In this document: positions 8,537 through 17,769 of the stretch, in pieces
Numbering within the stretch: position 1 is the stretch's first letter
Layout: every line of letters begins with the position of its first letter
From: Christensenella sp034926635
GTDB lineage: Bacteria > Bacillota > Clostridia > Christensenellales > Christensenellaceae
Direction: 5' to 3'
Assembly (NCBI GenBank): GCA_034926635.1
Contig: JAYFQX010000003.1
Coordinates: 118,796-182,795, forward strand
Length of the DNA: 64,000 bases
Translations under genes and position numbers: made by a program
Notes under the pieces: model-generated
The model's database searches: none
Told to the model about the DNA's origin: nothing
The model's input: only the letters and a program-made list of their open reading frames with translations

Positions 8537-9370
8537 CTATTTATAAAATTCCGGAAAATGCGTATATGTTTCATCTTCCTTTAAATCATGTGAGAAGATT
8601 AACTTCGCATCATAATCTCTCTCCAGCTTTCTTATTTTTTTAATGCAGCGCTCGAACCCAAGCGAATCATAAATAATGCCCGGTAATTTTGCGGGCGGTC
8701 CATAATTTAACCGCGAGCCGCATGCATCGCTCGGGAAAAAATAATTTCCGCCTTCCAATGTAAGCATCATTCCTAACACGCCTGGCGTATGGCCTTCCAG
8801 TAAGAATAAATGAATTCCCGGAAATAGTTCCGTATCCTCTTCAATAAAATGATAAGTGATTCCAGGCGTCGTCATAATGCTGCGCCAATATGCAGATTTT
8901 GTTTTTGCTTCATCCGGTTCCCCAAACGTGGCGAGGCAGCCTTGCTCAAAATCCCTGCGTGAAACATAAACATTTTGTCCCGCCTTAGTTCCCGAAAAAA
9001 ACTTCAAACCATTCGCATGATCACAATGCATATGAGAGATTATGATCGCTGAAATATCATCCGGCGTAAGCCCAATTTTTTTTAACTGTTCATCAATATA
9101 GTCTTCACGTTTTGCTTCCAGCGCAAAATATTCTTCCCAATAATCAGGGCGTTTGACATCTCCCGGTTTTTCGGCAGGATATTCCCCAACGTCATAGAGA
9201 ATATATCCTTCTTCCGGATGTTTGATGAGCACCATTGAACAAGGGAACTTCCCATAGATAGCTTTTTTATCCTTACAGGATTTTGATGCCGGATCCGGCA
9301 ACGCAACATTCCACGCCAAATCATTAGAAATATACCCATAACGAATAATTGCAAATTCAAGACCTTTCAT
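8537..9370 (-). CDS. Metallo-beta-lactamase-fold hydrolase (lactonase-like)
   Basis: A 277-aa cytoplasmic zinc hydrolase of the N-acyl-homoserine-lactonase-like branch of the MBL fold. The metal site is visible as SHMHCDHANG, a later histidine in LLEGHTPGVLG, the bridging aspartate in FFPSDACGS, and a C-terminal FSHD. Such enzymes open lactones or hydrolyse esters and thioesters. It lies between hbd (12-base gap) and the Old Yellow Enzyme gene (2 bases overlap-like spacing), so it is cotranscribed with fatty-acyl-CoA genes; a second paralogue is at 14044-14862. No signal peptide. Substrate cannot be told from sequence. Confidence 0.82.
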   Translation of the reverse strand: MKGLEFAIIRYGYISNDLAWNVALPDPASKSCKDKKAIYGKFPCSMVLIKHPEEGYILYDVGEYPAEKPGDVKRPDYWEEYFALEAKREDYIDEQLKKIGLTPDDISAIIISHMHCDHANGLKFFSGTKAGQNVYVSRRDFEQGCLATFGEPDEAKTKSAYWRSIMTTPGITYHFIEEDTELFPGIHLFLLEGHTPGVLGMMLTLEGGNYFFPSDACGSRLNYGPPAKLPGIIYDSLGFERCIKKIRKLERDYDAKLIFSHDLKEDETYTHFPEFYK

Positions 9371-9381
9371 ATTGACCTCCT

Positions 9382-10224
9382 CTAATGGTAATCATAAAAA
9401 CCAATTTTTGTTTTTTTACCTAATTTTCCTGCCCGAACCATCTTACGAAGCAGCGGATGCGGTCGATATTTGTCTTCGCCCGTCTCCGCCTGTAAGATCT
9501 GCATAATATCCAATACAACATCAAGCCCAACCAAATCCCCAAGGGCAAGCGGTCCCATCGGGTGATTCGCCCCCAGTTTCATTGCAGTATCAATATCTTG
9601 AATATTCGCCACACCTTCCGCATAAACGCCAATGGCCTCGTTAATCATCGGAATTAAAATGCGGTTTACTACAAAGCCGGCGCTTTCTTTTACCATTACA
9701 GGTGTTTTTCCAATATTGTCTGCAATCTCCATTGTACGTTCTACATATTTCTCACCGGTATGCTCTCCGCTGATTACCTCCACCAAATGCATGACGGACG
9801 CAGGATTAAAAAAATGCATCCCCAAAAAGCGCTCCGGTCTTTCCAGCACACTTGCAATTTCGGTCACAGACAGACTGGACGTGTTGGAAACAAGTAACGC
9901 ATCCTGTCCCGCAAATTCTTCTAATTCCGAAAATATTTTTTGTTTCAGCTGCATATTTTCCGCAACCGCTTCTATCATAATTTCGCTGTCTTTACAGGAC
10001 TGCAGACAATCCGTCACAACAATCCTCGAAAGCATCTTTTTCATCTTAACATCATCAATTTTGCCTTTTTGCACAAGGCTGAGCAATCTGTTTTCAATTG
10101 ACATTTTGCCTTTTTGCGCATATTCCATAGAAACATCGGCAAGCGTCACCTGGTAATCCGCCGCCGCAAAAACCTGGGCTATAGAAGCCCCCATTGTTCC
10201 TGCGCCAATTACACTGGCTCTTTT
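9382..10224 (-). CDS. hbd: 3-hydroxyacyl-CoA (3-hydroxybutyryl-CoA) dehydrogenase
   Basis: This enzyme interconverts acetoacetyl-CoA and 3-hydroxybutyryl-CoA with NAD(P)H. The Rossmann motif GAGTMGASIAQVFA starts at residue 7, the catalytic histidine is in MHFFNPASVMHLVEV, and the C-terminal dimer domain has the family NHPMGPLALGDLVGLD. I start at the ATG at 10224 (280 aa), which has GAGGTG eight bases upstream; an earlier ATG at 10257 would add eleven unusual residues and overlap crt. It lies 19 bases after crt in the order thl-crt-hbd. Confidence 0.93.
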   Translation of the reverse strand, partial: KRASVIGAGTMGASIAQVFAAADYQVTLADVSMEYAQKGKMSIENRLLSLVQKGKIDDVKMKKMLSRIVVTDCLQSCKDSEIMIEAVAENMQLKQKIFSELEEFAGQDALLVSNTSSLSVTEIASVLERPERFLGMHFFNPASVMHLVEVISGEHTGEKYVERTMEIADNIGKTPVMVKESAGFVVNRILIPMINEAIGVYAEGVANIQDIDTAMKLGANHPMGPLALGDLVGLDVVLDIMQILQAETGEDKYRPHPLLRKMVRAGKLGKKTKIGFYDYH

Positions 10225-10243
10225 CATCACAAACACACCTCGT

Positions 10244-11008
10244 TTATTTTCCTTCAAAAAATTCTGTTTTACATTTTCGATTAAAATTATTCATTCCGGT
10301 TTTTTGATCCGCAGTAAGAAAAAGCTTTCCAAAAAGCTTACTTCGGTCTGCGCCACAATCTTTCATGCATTTTTTTGCATAACGAATCCCAATTGGTGCA
10401 TTCTTACAGATTTTATGCGCCAAATCTTCTACAAACCCAAGCAATGCTTCTTCCGGCAACACCCTGTTTACAATTCCCATACGCTCCGCTTCTTTTGCGT
10501 CCAGTGTTTCTCCGGAAAAAACGACCTCACTTGCATAACCATACCCGGCTATTCTGGAAAGACGCAACGCACCGTCCCACCCCGGCATAATGCCAAGCGT
10601 TACTTCAGGCAAACCAATTCTTGCGTTAACCGCTGCAATCCGAAAGTCACAGGCAAGCGCAAGTTCCAGTCCGCCGCCAAATGCAAATCCATTAATCGCT
10701 GCAATCACAGGGACAGCAAGATTTGCAATATCATCCATCAATTGCCGCCCCTTCACAGAAAATTCCCTTGCCTGTGTAAAGGACATTGCTTCCATCGCTT
10801 TAATATCTGCCCCGGCAGCAAAGGCTTTTCCGCCTTCGCCGGTAATGACCACGCATCGCACGTCTTTATCCTTATCAATTTCGTCTATGGTCACTATAAG
10901 CTCATCTAGCATTTCTTCGTTTAACGCATTTAACTGGCTGGGTCTGTCCAAATAAATCCATTTAATATTGTCTCTGTACTCTGTCCGTATCGTATTCATT
11001 TTCTTCAT
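10244..11008 (-). CDS. crt: Enoyl-CoA hydratase (crotonase)
   Basis: Crotonase hydrates crotonyl-CoA to 3-hydroxybutyryl-CoA. The oxyanion-hole segments AAGADIKAM and NGFAFGGGLELALACDFR are present, with the glutamate-bearing ARIGLPEVTLGIMPG. The usual GGTQRL is replaced by WDGALRLSR, a modest departure from the family. The start is the ATG in TGATG, overlapping the thiolase stop, so translation is probably coupled. Length (254 aa) is normal. Confidence 0.9.
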   Translation of the reverse strand: MKKMNTIRTEYRDNIKWIYLDRPSQLNALNEEMLDELIVTIDEIDKDKDVRCVVITGEGGKAFAAGADIKAMEAMSFTQAREFSVKGRQLMDDIANLAVPVIAAINGFAFGGGLELALACDFRIAAVNARIGLPEVTLGIMPGWDGALRLSRIAGYGYASEVVFSGETLDAKEAERMGIVNRVLPEEALLGFVEDLAHKICKNAPIGIRYAKKCMKDCGADRSKLFGKLFLTADQKTGMNNFNRKCKTEFFEGK

Positions 11009-12207
11009 CACTCGCACAATCCATCGCGTTCAAATATAGTTGCTTCCCCCATGCCTCCACCGATGCAAAGAGTAGCAAGTCCATATTTTTCATTCCGTTT
11101 TTTCATTTCATGCAGAAGTGTCACGGCAATTCTCGTTCCTGAAGCACCAATCGGATGCCCCATAGCTACCGCGCCGCCATTTACGTTTACCTTATCTTCA
11201 TCAGCGCCAATCCCCTGCACAACGGCGACCGCCTGTGACGCAAAAGCTTCGTTTGCTTCTATCAAACCTATTTCATTGATATCAAGTCCTGCAATCCCTA
11301 GCGCTTTTTTTACCGTATTAATCGGACCTACCCCCATAATGGACGGGTCTACCCCGCACGAAGCACCGCAGACCCACTTCGCCTGCGGCTTAAGCCCATA
11401 TTTTTTTAAAAAGTCTTCAGAAACCGCTATCATCACGGCTGCTCCATCGTTAATGCCGGAAGCATTTCCTGCTGTTACTGTACCGTTTTCTTTGAATGCG
11501 GGGCGAAGCTTTTGTAACTTTTCCAACGAAGCGTCCATCCTTACATATTCATCGGTATCAAATAAGGTATCTTCCCCTTTTTTTTGCGGAATTTTTACCG
11601 GGATAATTTCTTCGCGAAACCTTCCAGACGCAATCGCCGCAGCTGCCTTTTTCTGTGATTTAAAAGAAAACATATCCTGCTGCAACCGCGTAATTCCATA
11701 CTGAGCGGCAACGTTCTCAGCTGTAATTCCCATATGGTAATCATTAAAAACATCCCACAATCCTTCTTGTATCATGGAATCTTTCAGTACCGCCTCTCCC
11801 ATTTTTTTACCCCAGCGCATTTGTATGGTGTGGGGCGCCTGCGACATACTCTCCATTCCGCCTGCAACAACACATTCCGCTTGTCCGGATCCGATTAACG
11901 CAGCCGCAATATTAACAGCGTATAATCCCGATCCGCATACCTTATTAATTGTCACCGCCGGAATTTCGATTGGGATTCCGGCTTTCACCGCTGCTTGTCG
12001 TGCAGGGTTCTGTCCTTGTCCTGCTTGCAGCACATTTCCCATAATAACCTGGTCAATCAATTCCGGATCGATCCCCGCACGCTTTATTGCTTCATGAATT
12101 ACGATCGCCCCAAGCTGTACTGCCCCTATATTTTTGAGCGAACCGCCCAAACTCCCGATCGGCGTTCTACATGCTCCTAACAAATATGTCTTTCTCATTG
12201 TCCCCAT
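11008..12207 (-). CDS. thl: Acetyl-CoA acetyltransferase (thiolase)
   Basis: Condenses two acetyl-CoA to acetoacetyl-CoA, the first step towards butyrate, or the reverse. The nucleophile cysteine lies in NKVCGSGLYAVNIAA (about residue 90), the catalytic histidine in GHPIGASGTRIAV and the second cysteine in CIGGGMGEA near the C-terminus. Start: ATG at 12207 four bases after GGGGGAG (MGTMRKTYLLGACRTPIG). It leads thl-crt-hbd and starts inside the tail of a decayed Old Yellow Enzyme gene, so its promoter must lie within that pseudogene or further up. Confidence 0.93.
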   Translation of the reverse strand: MGTMRKTYLLGACRTPIGSLGGSLKNIGAVQLGAIVIHEAIKRAGIDPELIDQVIMGNVLQAGQGQNPARQAAVKAGIPIEIPAVTINKVCGSGLYAVNIAAALIGSGQAECVVAGGMESMSQAPHTIQMRWGKKMGEAVLKDSMIQEGLWDVFNDYHMGITAENVAAQYGITRLQQDMFSFKSQKKAAAAIASGRFREEIIPVKIPQKKGEDTLFDTDEYVRMDASLEKLQKLRPAFKENGTVTAGNASGINDGAAVMIAVSEDFLKKYGLKPQAKWVCGASCGVDPSIMGVGPINTVKKALGIAGLDINEIGLIEANEAFASQAVAVVQGIGADEDKVNVNGGAVAMGHPIGASGTRIAVTLLHEMKKRNEKYGLATLCIGGGMGEATIFERDGLCE

Positions 12208-12225
12208 ATTTCTCCCCCGCGTTAC

Positions 12226-12959
12226 CGCCACGGCGGTGTATACATTCGTTACGTTCTTTGCCCCAACACTGGTTGCAGGCCACGCACCGCATGCGGTAAT
12301 TCGTATTTTGCTTCTACTTGTTCACAAGGTCTGCCTCGCATAAGAAAGGTCTCGACATAGAAAAGTATTCAATTTATGTCGTGTTTAAAAGTTCTGTCAC
12401 AAGCCCAAAATCACGGCTTCCACCAACAATCGTAATTTTTGCAAGCTTCATCCGCGCTGCCGCCCTCTGCGCCGCATCGCGAAAATATGACTGCCTGTCA
12501 CTATTAAAAATACCTTTTCGTGCAGTCCGATCAACCGATCCAATCAACGAAGTATTTCCGCCGCTGATTTCTATCAGATCAGTCCCTAATTTATCGAGCT
12601 GCTCTATGACCTGAATTGACTCATCCGTCGTCAATCCCTCATTATTAATGTATAATTTTTGCTATTTTTTCAAATCCTTCAATAAACCTATCGTCGGCCG
12701 TCCCTAACATTCTTGGGTTGAGCTGTTCTTCGTCCGTAACAAACGCATATTCTGTCATGATAAGACCGACACCACCCTGCGCTAGCTCCTCGTGCGCGGC
12801 AAACACCTCTTCGTTTACCGTTCCGTCTTCATTTGCGCGCCTTAGCCATGTGGAAGAGCGTATGAACCTGTTTTTCAACTTAATATTATTAACAATGGTA
12901 TTTTCAAACAAACTTTTCATCACATTATAATCACTTTCGTATAATATAAGCAGAACCAT
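12226..12959 (-). pseudogene. Decayed NADH:flavin oxidoreductase (Old Yellow Enzyme) gene
   Basis: Three pieces of one gene remain. Piece one (12959-12645) encodes the family N-terminus (LFENTIVNNIKLKNRF, RSSTWLRRANEDGTV, GLIMTEYAFV) and stops after FEKIAKIIH. About 140 residues of the barrel are then missing and the frame changes. Piece two (about 12664-12377) reads EGLTTDESIQVIEQLDKLGTDLIEISGGN and VGGSRDFGLVTELLNTT, hits TAA, and continues in the same frame with IEYFSMSRPFLCEADLVNK, a TAG where Trp is expected, then RCVACNQCW, the cysteine-rich tail. So it carries a deletion, a frameshift and two nonsense codons. An intact relative is 4 kb away. Confidence 0.85.
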
Positions 12960-13015
12960 ACGCTACAGATATTTTTTAGGAACTTCACACGCCCTTCCTG
13001 CAGATATAAGTTTTT

Positions 13016-14038
13016 TTACGGCTTCAGCAATACTTTAAAGTGTTGCTGATCCTCAATACTGAATTTAATCGCATCTTCGATATGATCCAAATCAAATATA
13101 TTGGTCACCATTTTTTCAAGCTCTTCGGTGATTAACCCGTCATTGATGATCTTGATCGCCTGGTCAAAATCATACTGCGGGTGGATCCGTACACCAGTCA
13201 TTCTAAGTTCTTTTGCCAAAAACGCTCCGGTATCTACCGGATATGGATCTTTGGGGACGCCTACTACAACGATCATGCCCTTTTGTGCAGCTACTTTTGT
13301 CGTCAATTCCGTGCCGGCTTTACTTCCCGACGCTTCAAACACAACATGAAAACCATTGCCGTCAGTCAAACTCTTCAGCGTCTTTTCACAGTCCGGATCT
13401 GTTGGATTTACTACGGTGAACCCAAAGCTCTGCGCCAATTTAATCCTATATTCATTCATTTCTGTCAGTATTACCTGAGACGCACCGCTCATGCGTGCTA
13501 CGATCCCGATCAACAAACCGATCGGACCAGCGCTAACAACCAGCGCACGGTCTCCACGCTGCAAACCGCTGAGCCTTACATCGTGAACCGCGACTGCCAG
13601 CGGCTCTACAAGCGCCGCAACTTCCGGTTTCACTTTGGGATCAATTTTACTGATTTTGCGAACCGGGACTTTAAAATATTCCGCAAAACATCCATCGGCA
13701 TGAATCCCATAGATCTGCAGTGTTTCACATACGTTTTCACTGCCTGTCAAGCATGGGATACACCGCCCGCAGTTGTTCAGCGGATGGGATGTAACATAAT
13801 CGCCGGCCTTCAGATCAGGAAACTTTTTGCTGTTAATTTTTTCAATAATCCCGCAGTACTCGTGACCAAGAACGCGCGGCACCGTCGCACTTTTATGAAT
13901 ATGCTTATAGATCCCTACATCCGTCCCGCAAATCCCGGCATAAATTAATTTGATTAACGCTTCTTCTTCACCAATTTCAGGAATTGGTTCATCAATAACC
14001 TCTAATTTTCCCCAATCTTGTAAAACTGTTTTTTTCAT
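13016..14038 (-). CDS. Zinc-dependent medium-chain alcohol/polyol dehydrogenase
   Basis: A 340-aa member of the threonine/sorbitol dehydrogenase branch of the MDR family; oxidises a secondary alcohol with NAD(P). The catalytic zinc ligands are in GICGTDVGIYKH and GHEYCGIIE, the structural zinc cysteines in CGRCIPCLTGSENVC, and the nucleotide motif is VSAGPIGLLIG. Start chosen at ATG 14038 with GAGGTG six bases upstream; the longer frame to 14083 would overlap the upstream gene. It is the last intact gene of the sugar-type island. The substrate is probably a polyol or sugar derivative, judged from the ABC transporter upstream. Confidence 0.85.
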   Translation of the reverse strand: MKKTVLQDWGKLEVIDEPIPEIGEEEALIKLIYAGICGTDVGIYKHIHKSATVPRVLGHEYCGIIEKINSKKFPDLKAGDYVTSHPLNNCGRCIPCLTGSENVCETLQIYGIHADGCFAEYFKVPVRKISKIDPKVKPEVAALVEPLAVAVHDVRLSGLQRGDRALVVSAGPIGLLIGIVARMSGASQVILTEMNEYRIKLAQSFGFTVVNPTDPDCEKTLKSLTDGNGFHVVFEASGSKAGTELTTKVAAQKGMIVVVGVPKDPYPVDTGAFLAKELRMTGVRIHPQYDFDQAIKIINDGLITEELEKMVTNIFDLDHIEDAIKFSIEDQQHFKVLLKP

Positions 14039-14043
14039 TTTAT

Positions 14044-14862
14044 TCACCTCAACAATGATAATTGTTCTTTCCCTTGAATCCATCCTAAGTCTTCCAGCGC
14101 CTTGGTCTGCTGATAATCATGCCCAAACACCATGTAAGCGCCCGTATCTTTCTGCATTTGTTTTAATATGGCAAGTTGACGATAAAATTCATCATCAGTC
14201 TTGTTAATGCCGCCGCCCGGAGGCAGTTCTTTTTCAAACGCTTCTTTTGTATAGACCGTATCACAACAAAAAATCATTTGCGCTCCATCCTGGAAACGCA
14301 GTATCATGCCAACAACGCCGGCGGTATGAGAATGCTGCACAAAAAGTGTGAAATCCGGCGCAAGCTCAGTGATTCCCGTAACCGTGCGGAACGTTACCCC
14401 TTCAAGGTTGTGGAATACATCACTGATATAGGCAGGTCTTAATTCGTCCTTATTGGCAATTGTCTGGAAAAACACTTCTTTCGCTTCTTCTTCGGAAACG
14501 ATTACATTTTTTGCTGCTTTTTTCCCTACGAAATTCCTAAGACCCCCGGCATGGTCAAAGTGTAAATGCGATAAAATTACTTGATCGATTTTTTCAATCG
14601 GCACACCACATTCGGCCAGTTTATCTTTTAGCAGGAGATGTTCTTTGAGAGGATACCTTTCCAGTAAGCTCTGCGGATAATCCGTTTCCCAATTATCCGA
14701 ATCTCCCGTATCATACAAAATATATCCCAAAGTAGGGTGATCGATCAAAACCGTCATACGCGGCGAAAGGATTTGCTCAGTTTTATCATTGGCCTGCACA
14801 AGTTCAAACTTTCCGTGTTCAGCCCTACCTAAATATAAAACCCTAACCTTCAGTCCCTCCAT
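14044..14862 (-). CDS. Metallo-beta-lactamase-fold hydrolase, second paralogue
   Basis: A 272-aa paralogue of the protein at 8537-9370. The zinc site reads SHLHFDHAGG, VQHSHTAGVVG, FCCDTVYT and FGHDYQQ. It sits between a transketolase subunit gene (13-base gap) and a zinc dehydrogenase gene (6 bases), hence one transcript. In this setting a sugar-lactone hydrolase acting after a dehydrogenase is a reasonable guess, because oxidation of cyclic sugars by dehydrogenases yields lactones; the sequence alone does not prove it. Confidence 0.82.
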   Translation of the reverse strand: MEGLKVRVLYLGRAEHGKFELVQANDKTEQILSPRMTVLIDHPTLGYILYDTGDSDNWETDYPQSLLERYPLKEHLLLKDKLAECGVPIEKIDQVILSHLHFDHAGGLRNFVGKKAAKNVIVSEEEAKEVFFQTIANKDELRPAYISDVFHNLEGVTFRTVTGITELAPDFTLFVQHSHTAGVVGMILRFQDGAQMIFCCDTVYTKEAFEKELPPGGGINKTDDEFYRQLAILKQMQKDTGAYMVFGHDYQQTKALEDLGWIQGKEQLSLLR

Positions 14863-14875
14863 GCCTTTGTCCTCC

Positions 14876-15841
14876 TTATTTTCTGCGGTATACTTTTTTT
14901 ACAGCCTCGACAATAGATTTTTCCGTTAATCCAAAACGTTCAGACAAATAACTAACCGGTCCTACTTCCCCAAACGAATCATGGACGCCTACCATCTCCA
15001 TGGGAACGATGATATTTTTGACTACGATGTCGGCGACAGCGCTTCCGAGACCATTAACAATATTATGATTTTCCGCCGTTACAATTGCGCCTGTTTCATC
15101 TGCCGCTTTCACAATTGCTTCTTTATCAATAGGCTTCCATGTAAACATATTGATTACGCGCGTGTGTATGTTGATTGCGTCCAGCGCAGCAGCGGCCTTC
15201 AGCGCTTCTGCCACACAATATCCGCTGGCAATTATAGTTGCGTCTTCCCCGTCGCGCAGCATAACAGATTTTCCAATTTCAAAATCGCTGCCTTCGTCAT
15301 AGATCCCCGGTACATTTTTGCGTACCAAGCGCATATAAAATACGCCATATTTTGCAGCTACTTTCGGGATAAGGTTTTTCAGCATTACAGTATCGGTAGG
15401 CTCTATCACAGTAACCGTAGGCATCAGACGCATAATCCCCATGTCTTCAAAAGGCATATGCGTGCCGCCATTGAGCGCCGCTGTGATCCCGGGATCGGAG
15501 CCTACCAGCTTTACATTCAGACGTGCATAATCAGCTGACATAAAGATCTGGTCGCAGGCTCTCCTTGTGAGGAACGGAGCAAACGTATGTACAAATGGAA
15601 TTTTTCCTCTTGCGGACAATCCCGCAGCTACACCAACCATGTTTGCTTCTTGGATGCCGCAATCTATCGTTTGTTCCGGAAACTCTTTTTCAAAAGGCTT
15701 CATCCCCATTGCGCTCATCAAATCTGCATCCAGCGATACAATGTTTTTATTATTCTTCGCCAGACCCATCAGCGTCTCGCAATAAGCCTTTCTCATTTCC
15801 AGTTCTTCCGGCGCATTGTTTTCTTTTATCAGAATGCTCAT
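14876..15841 (-). CDS. Transketolase, C-terminal subunit (split enzyme)
   Basis: Carries the pyrimidine-binding and C-terminal domains of transketolase; transfers two-carbon ketol units together with the N-terminal subunit. Typical segments are FPEQTIDCGIQEANMVGVAAG, the loop GGTHMPFEDMGIMR and ENHNIVNGLGSAV. Start at ATG 15841 (321 aa), after AGGGGGA; a longer frame to 15886 overlaps the N-terminal subunit gene. The two halves are separated by one base, normal for split transketolases of Firmicutes. Confidence 0.92.
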   Translation of the reverse strand: MSILIKENNAPEELEMRKAYCETLMGLAKNNKNIVSLDADLMSAMGMKPFEKEFPEQTIDCGIQEANMVGVAAGLSARGKIPFVHTFAPFLTRRACDQIFMSADYARLNVKLVGSDPGITAALNGGTHMPFEDMGIMRLMPTVTVIEPTDTVMLKNLIPKVAAKYGVFYMRLVRKNVPGIYDEGSDFEIGKSVMLRDGEDATIIASGYCVAEALKAAAALDAINIHTRVINMFTWKPIDKEAIVKAADETGAIVTAENHNIVNGLGSAVADIVVKNIIVPMEMVGVHDSFGEVGPVSYLSERFGLTEKSIVEAVKKVYRRK

Positions 15842-15842
15842 C

Positions 15843-16682
15843 TTACTTTTCCCCCTGTATCTTGTCAATTTCAGCTTGCATCTCAAGGAGTGCTTCTTTC
15901 ATTTGGTCTTCGTTAATCGGCATATTGTGGCATGACACTTTTCCAGCGATCGAGCTCCAACCATTGCCTTTTTCCGTATTCAATACAATCATATTAGGCT
16001 TTCCGGAATGCTGTTTTGCTATTTCGATCGCACCGTCAATCGCCGCTACATCATGACCGTCTACGCTTTGACAAAACCATCCAAACGCTTCAAATTTCTT
16101 TGCAATATCTCCCAAGGCGCATACTTCATCCGTACTACCGTCAATCTGCAGCTTGTTATAATCGACAAAAGCAATCAAATGATCTAATTTGCGATGGGCA
16201 GCAAACAACGCCATCTCCCAGACCTGTCCTTCTTCAATCTCTCCATCGCCTAAAATCAAATATGTATAATTTTCTTTTCCATCCATTTTAAAGGAAAGTG
16301 CAACGCCGGCTGCCGTAGAAGACCCCTGCCCAAGCGATCCGGTAGTCATATCAATGCCGGTAGTGAGGTTCATATCACAATGGCTCGGTAATTTTGTGCC
16401 GGGACGATTCAATGTTTTTAATTGTTCCATTTCCATAAAACCGCGCAGCGCCAACGCCGAATAAACCGCCGGACCCGCATGACCCTTAGAAACGACGAGC
16501 CAATCGCGGTCATCCCATTTTGGGTTAGCAGGATCATATTTCATCTGTTTTCCATATAACACAGCCAATACATGCGCAACCGATAACGCCCCGCCAATAT
16601 GACCGATTCCAAGATCTCCAATGGTTTTCACAGTTTCCATTTGGATTTCTTTTGCAAATACTTTCATTTCTTTTGTATTCAT
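15843..16682 (-). CDS. Transketolase, N-terminal subunit (split enzyme)
   Basis: The thiamine-diphosphate-binding half (279 aa). The ThDP motif is visible as ILGDGEIEEGQVWEMALFAA to DYNKLQID, with family histidines in GHIGGALS and SKGHAGPAVYSAL. It works with the gene downstream. Being inside a sugar ABC transporter operon rather than near pentose-phosphate genes, it may be dedicated to the product of this pathway. Confidence 0.92.
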   Translation of the reverse strand: MNTKEMKVFAKEIQMETVKTIGDLGIGHIGGALSVAHVLAVLYGKQMKYDPANPKWDDRDWLVVSKGHAGPAVYSALALRGFMEMEQLKTLNRPGTKLPSHCDMNLTTGIDMTTGSLGQGSSTAAGVALSFKMDGKENYTYLILGDGEIEEGQVWEMALFAAHRKLDHLIAFVDYNKLQIDGSTDEVCALGDIAKKFEAFGWFCQSVDGHDVAAIDGAIEIAKQHSGKPNMIVLNTEKGNGWSSIAGKVSCHNMPINEDQMKEALLEMQAEIDKIQGEK

Positions 16683-16703
16683 AGTTTTATCTCCATCCTG
16701 TTT

Positions 16704-17747
16704 TTACTGCTTATCTTCGTTTTCCACAACCAGGAACACCTTAAAACCTTCCTTGCGTTCCACAATATCGAACGCTTCCCGCCAACGCTCTAATGGAATT
16801 TTGTTGCTGATCAATTTCTCAAGCCTCAAATTGCCCTGTTTGAACAGTTTTAAAACAATTTCCCAGGAAGTCCGTTCCGATGCATAACTATTTACAATAT
16901 GAATTTCTTTCTTCAAAGCAAGATCATGGTCAAACGGAACTTTTTTACCATATAAGCCAACCTGCCCATATTGTCCGGTTTTTTTCAATACTTCAAGGCA
17001 AGTTTGCGCCGAAGGTGCCGCACCTGCGCATTCAAACGCTACATCAAATCCGCGTCCGCCGGTAATTTCCATTGCCCGTGCCTGCGCGTCTTCGCGCATA
17101 ACATTAATCGTTTCGCTCGCGCCCAGTTCTTTTGCCATTTCAAGACGTTCGATATCCAGGTCCGTACCGCCAACCGTGACATGCGCGCCGCTTACACGCG
17201 CTACCTGCGCCGCCAATTGTCCGATTGCGCCAGGCCCAGAGACATAAACATAATCCCCAGCTTTAATATTTGCCATTTCTACAACGCCGCGCACAACACA
17301 TGCCAAAGGTTCCGACAATGCCGCGACATCCATAGAAACATTTTCCGGAATATGGAATGCTAATTCCGCAGGAATACGTATATATTCCGTAAACGCACCA
17401 TCTACACCCGATCCGATTGATTTTCTCTCCGGGCAAAGCATCAGCAGACCACGCCTGCAGTATTCGCATTCTCCACACGTAACGACCGCCGTCATTGAAA
17501 TTATCCTGTCGCCGGGTTGAAATCCCTTTACATTCTTTCCAACTTCTTCTACCGTTCCGCTGTATTCATGTCCCATAACAACAGGGTAATTTGCTTCATA
17601 TTCATCGTTTAAAATATGAATATCTGTCCCGCATATGCCTCCGGCATACACTTTTACCAATAACTCACCTTCTCCCGCGGACGGCTTTTCAACCTCTCGG
17701 AGTTCGACTCCATCTGTTCCTTTTTGAAACTTAACCAATGCTTTCAT
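16704..17747 (-). CDS. Zinc-dependent medium-chain polyol dehydrogenase
   Basis: A 347-aa MDR dehydrogenase related to sorbitol/L-threonine dehydrogenases. Catalytic zinc: GGICGTDIHI and GHEYSGTVEEVG; structural zinc: CGECEYCRRGLLMLC; nucleotide binding: VSGPGAIGQLAAQVARVSG. It follows the permease gene by 22 bases and precedes the transketolase. Two different dehydrogenases of this family in one operon suggest two oxidation steps, or oxidation followed by reduction (epimerisation), of the imported compound. Confidence 0.87.
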   Translation of the reverse strand: MKALVKFQKGTDGVELREVEKPSAGEGELLVKVYAGGICGTDIHILNDEYEANYPVVMGHEYSGTVEEVGKNVKGFQPGDRIISMTAVVTCGECEYCRRGLLMLCPERKSIGSGVDGAFTEYIRIPAELAFHIPENVSMDVAALSEPLACVVRGVVEMANIKAGDYVYVSGPGAIGQLAAQVARVSGAHVTVGGTDLDIERLEMAKELGASETINVMREDAQARAMEITGGRGFDVAFECAGAAPSAQTCLEVLKKTGQYGQVGLYGKKVPFDHDLALKKEIHIVNSYASERTSWEIVLKLFKQGNLRLEKLISNKIPLERWREAFDIVERKEGFKVFLVVENEDKQ

Positions 17748-17769
17748 AGCGAATACCTTCCTTTCTCCG

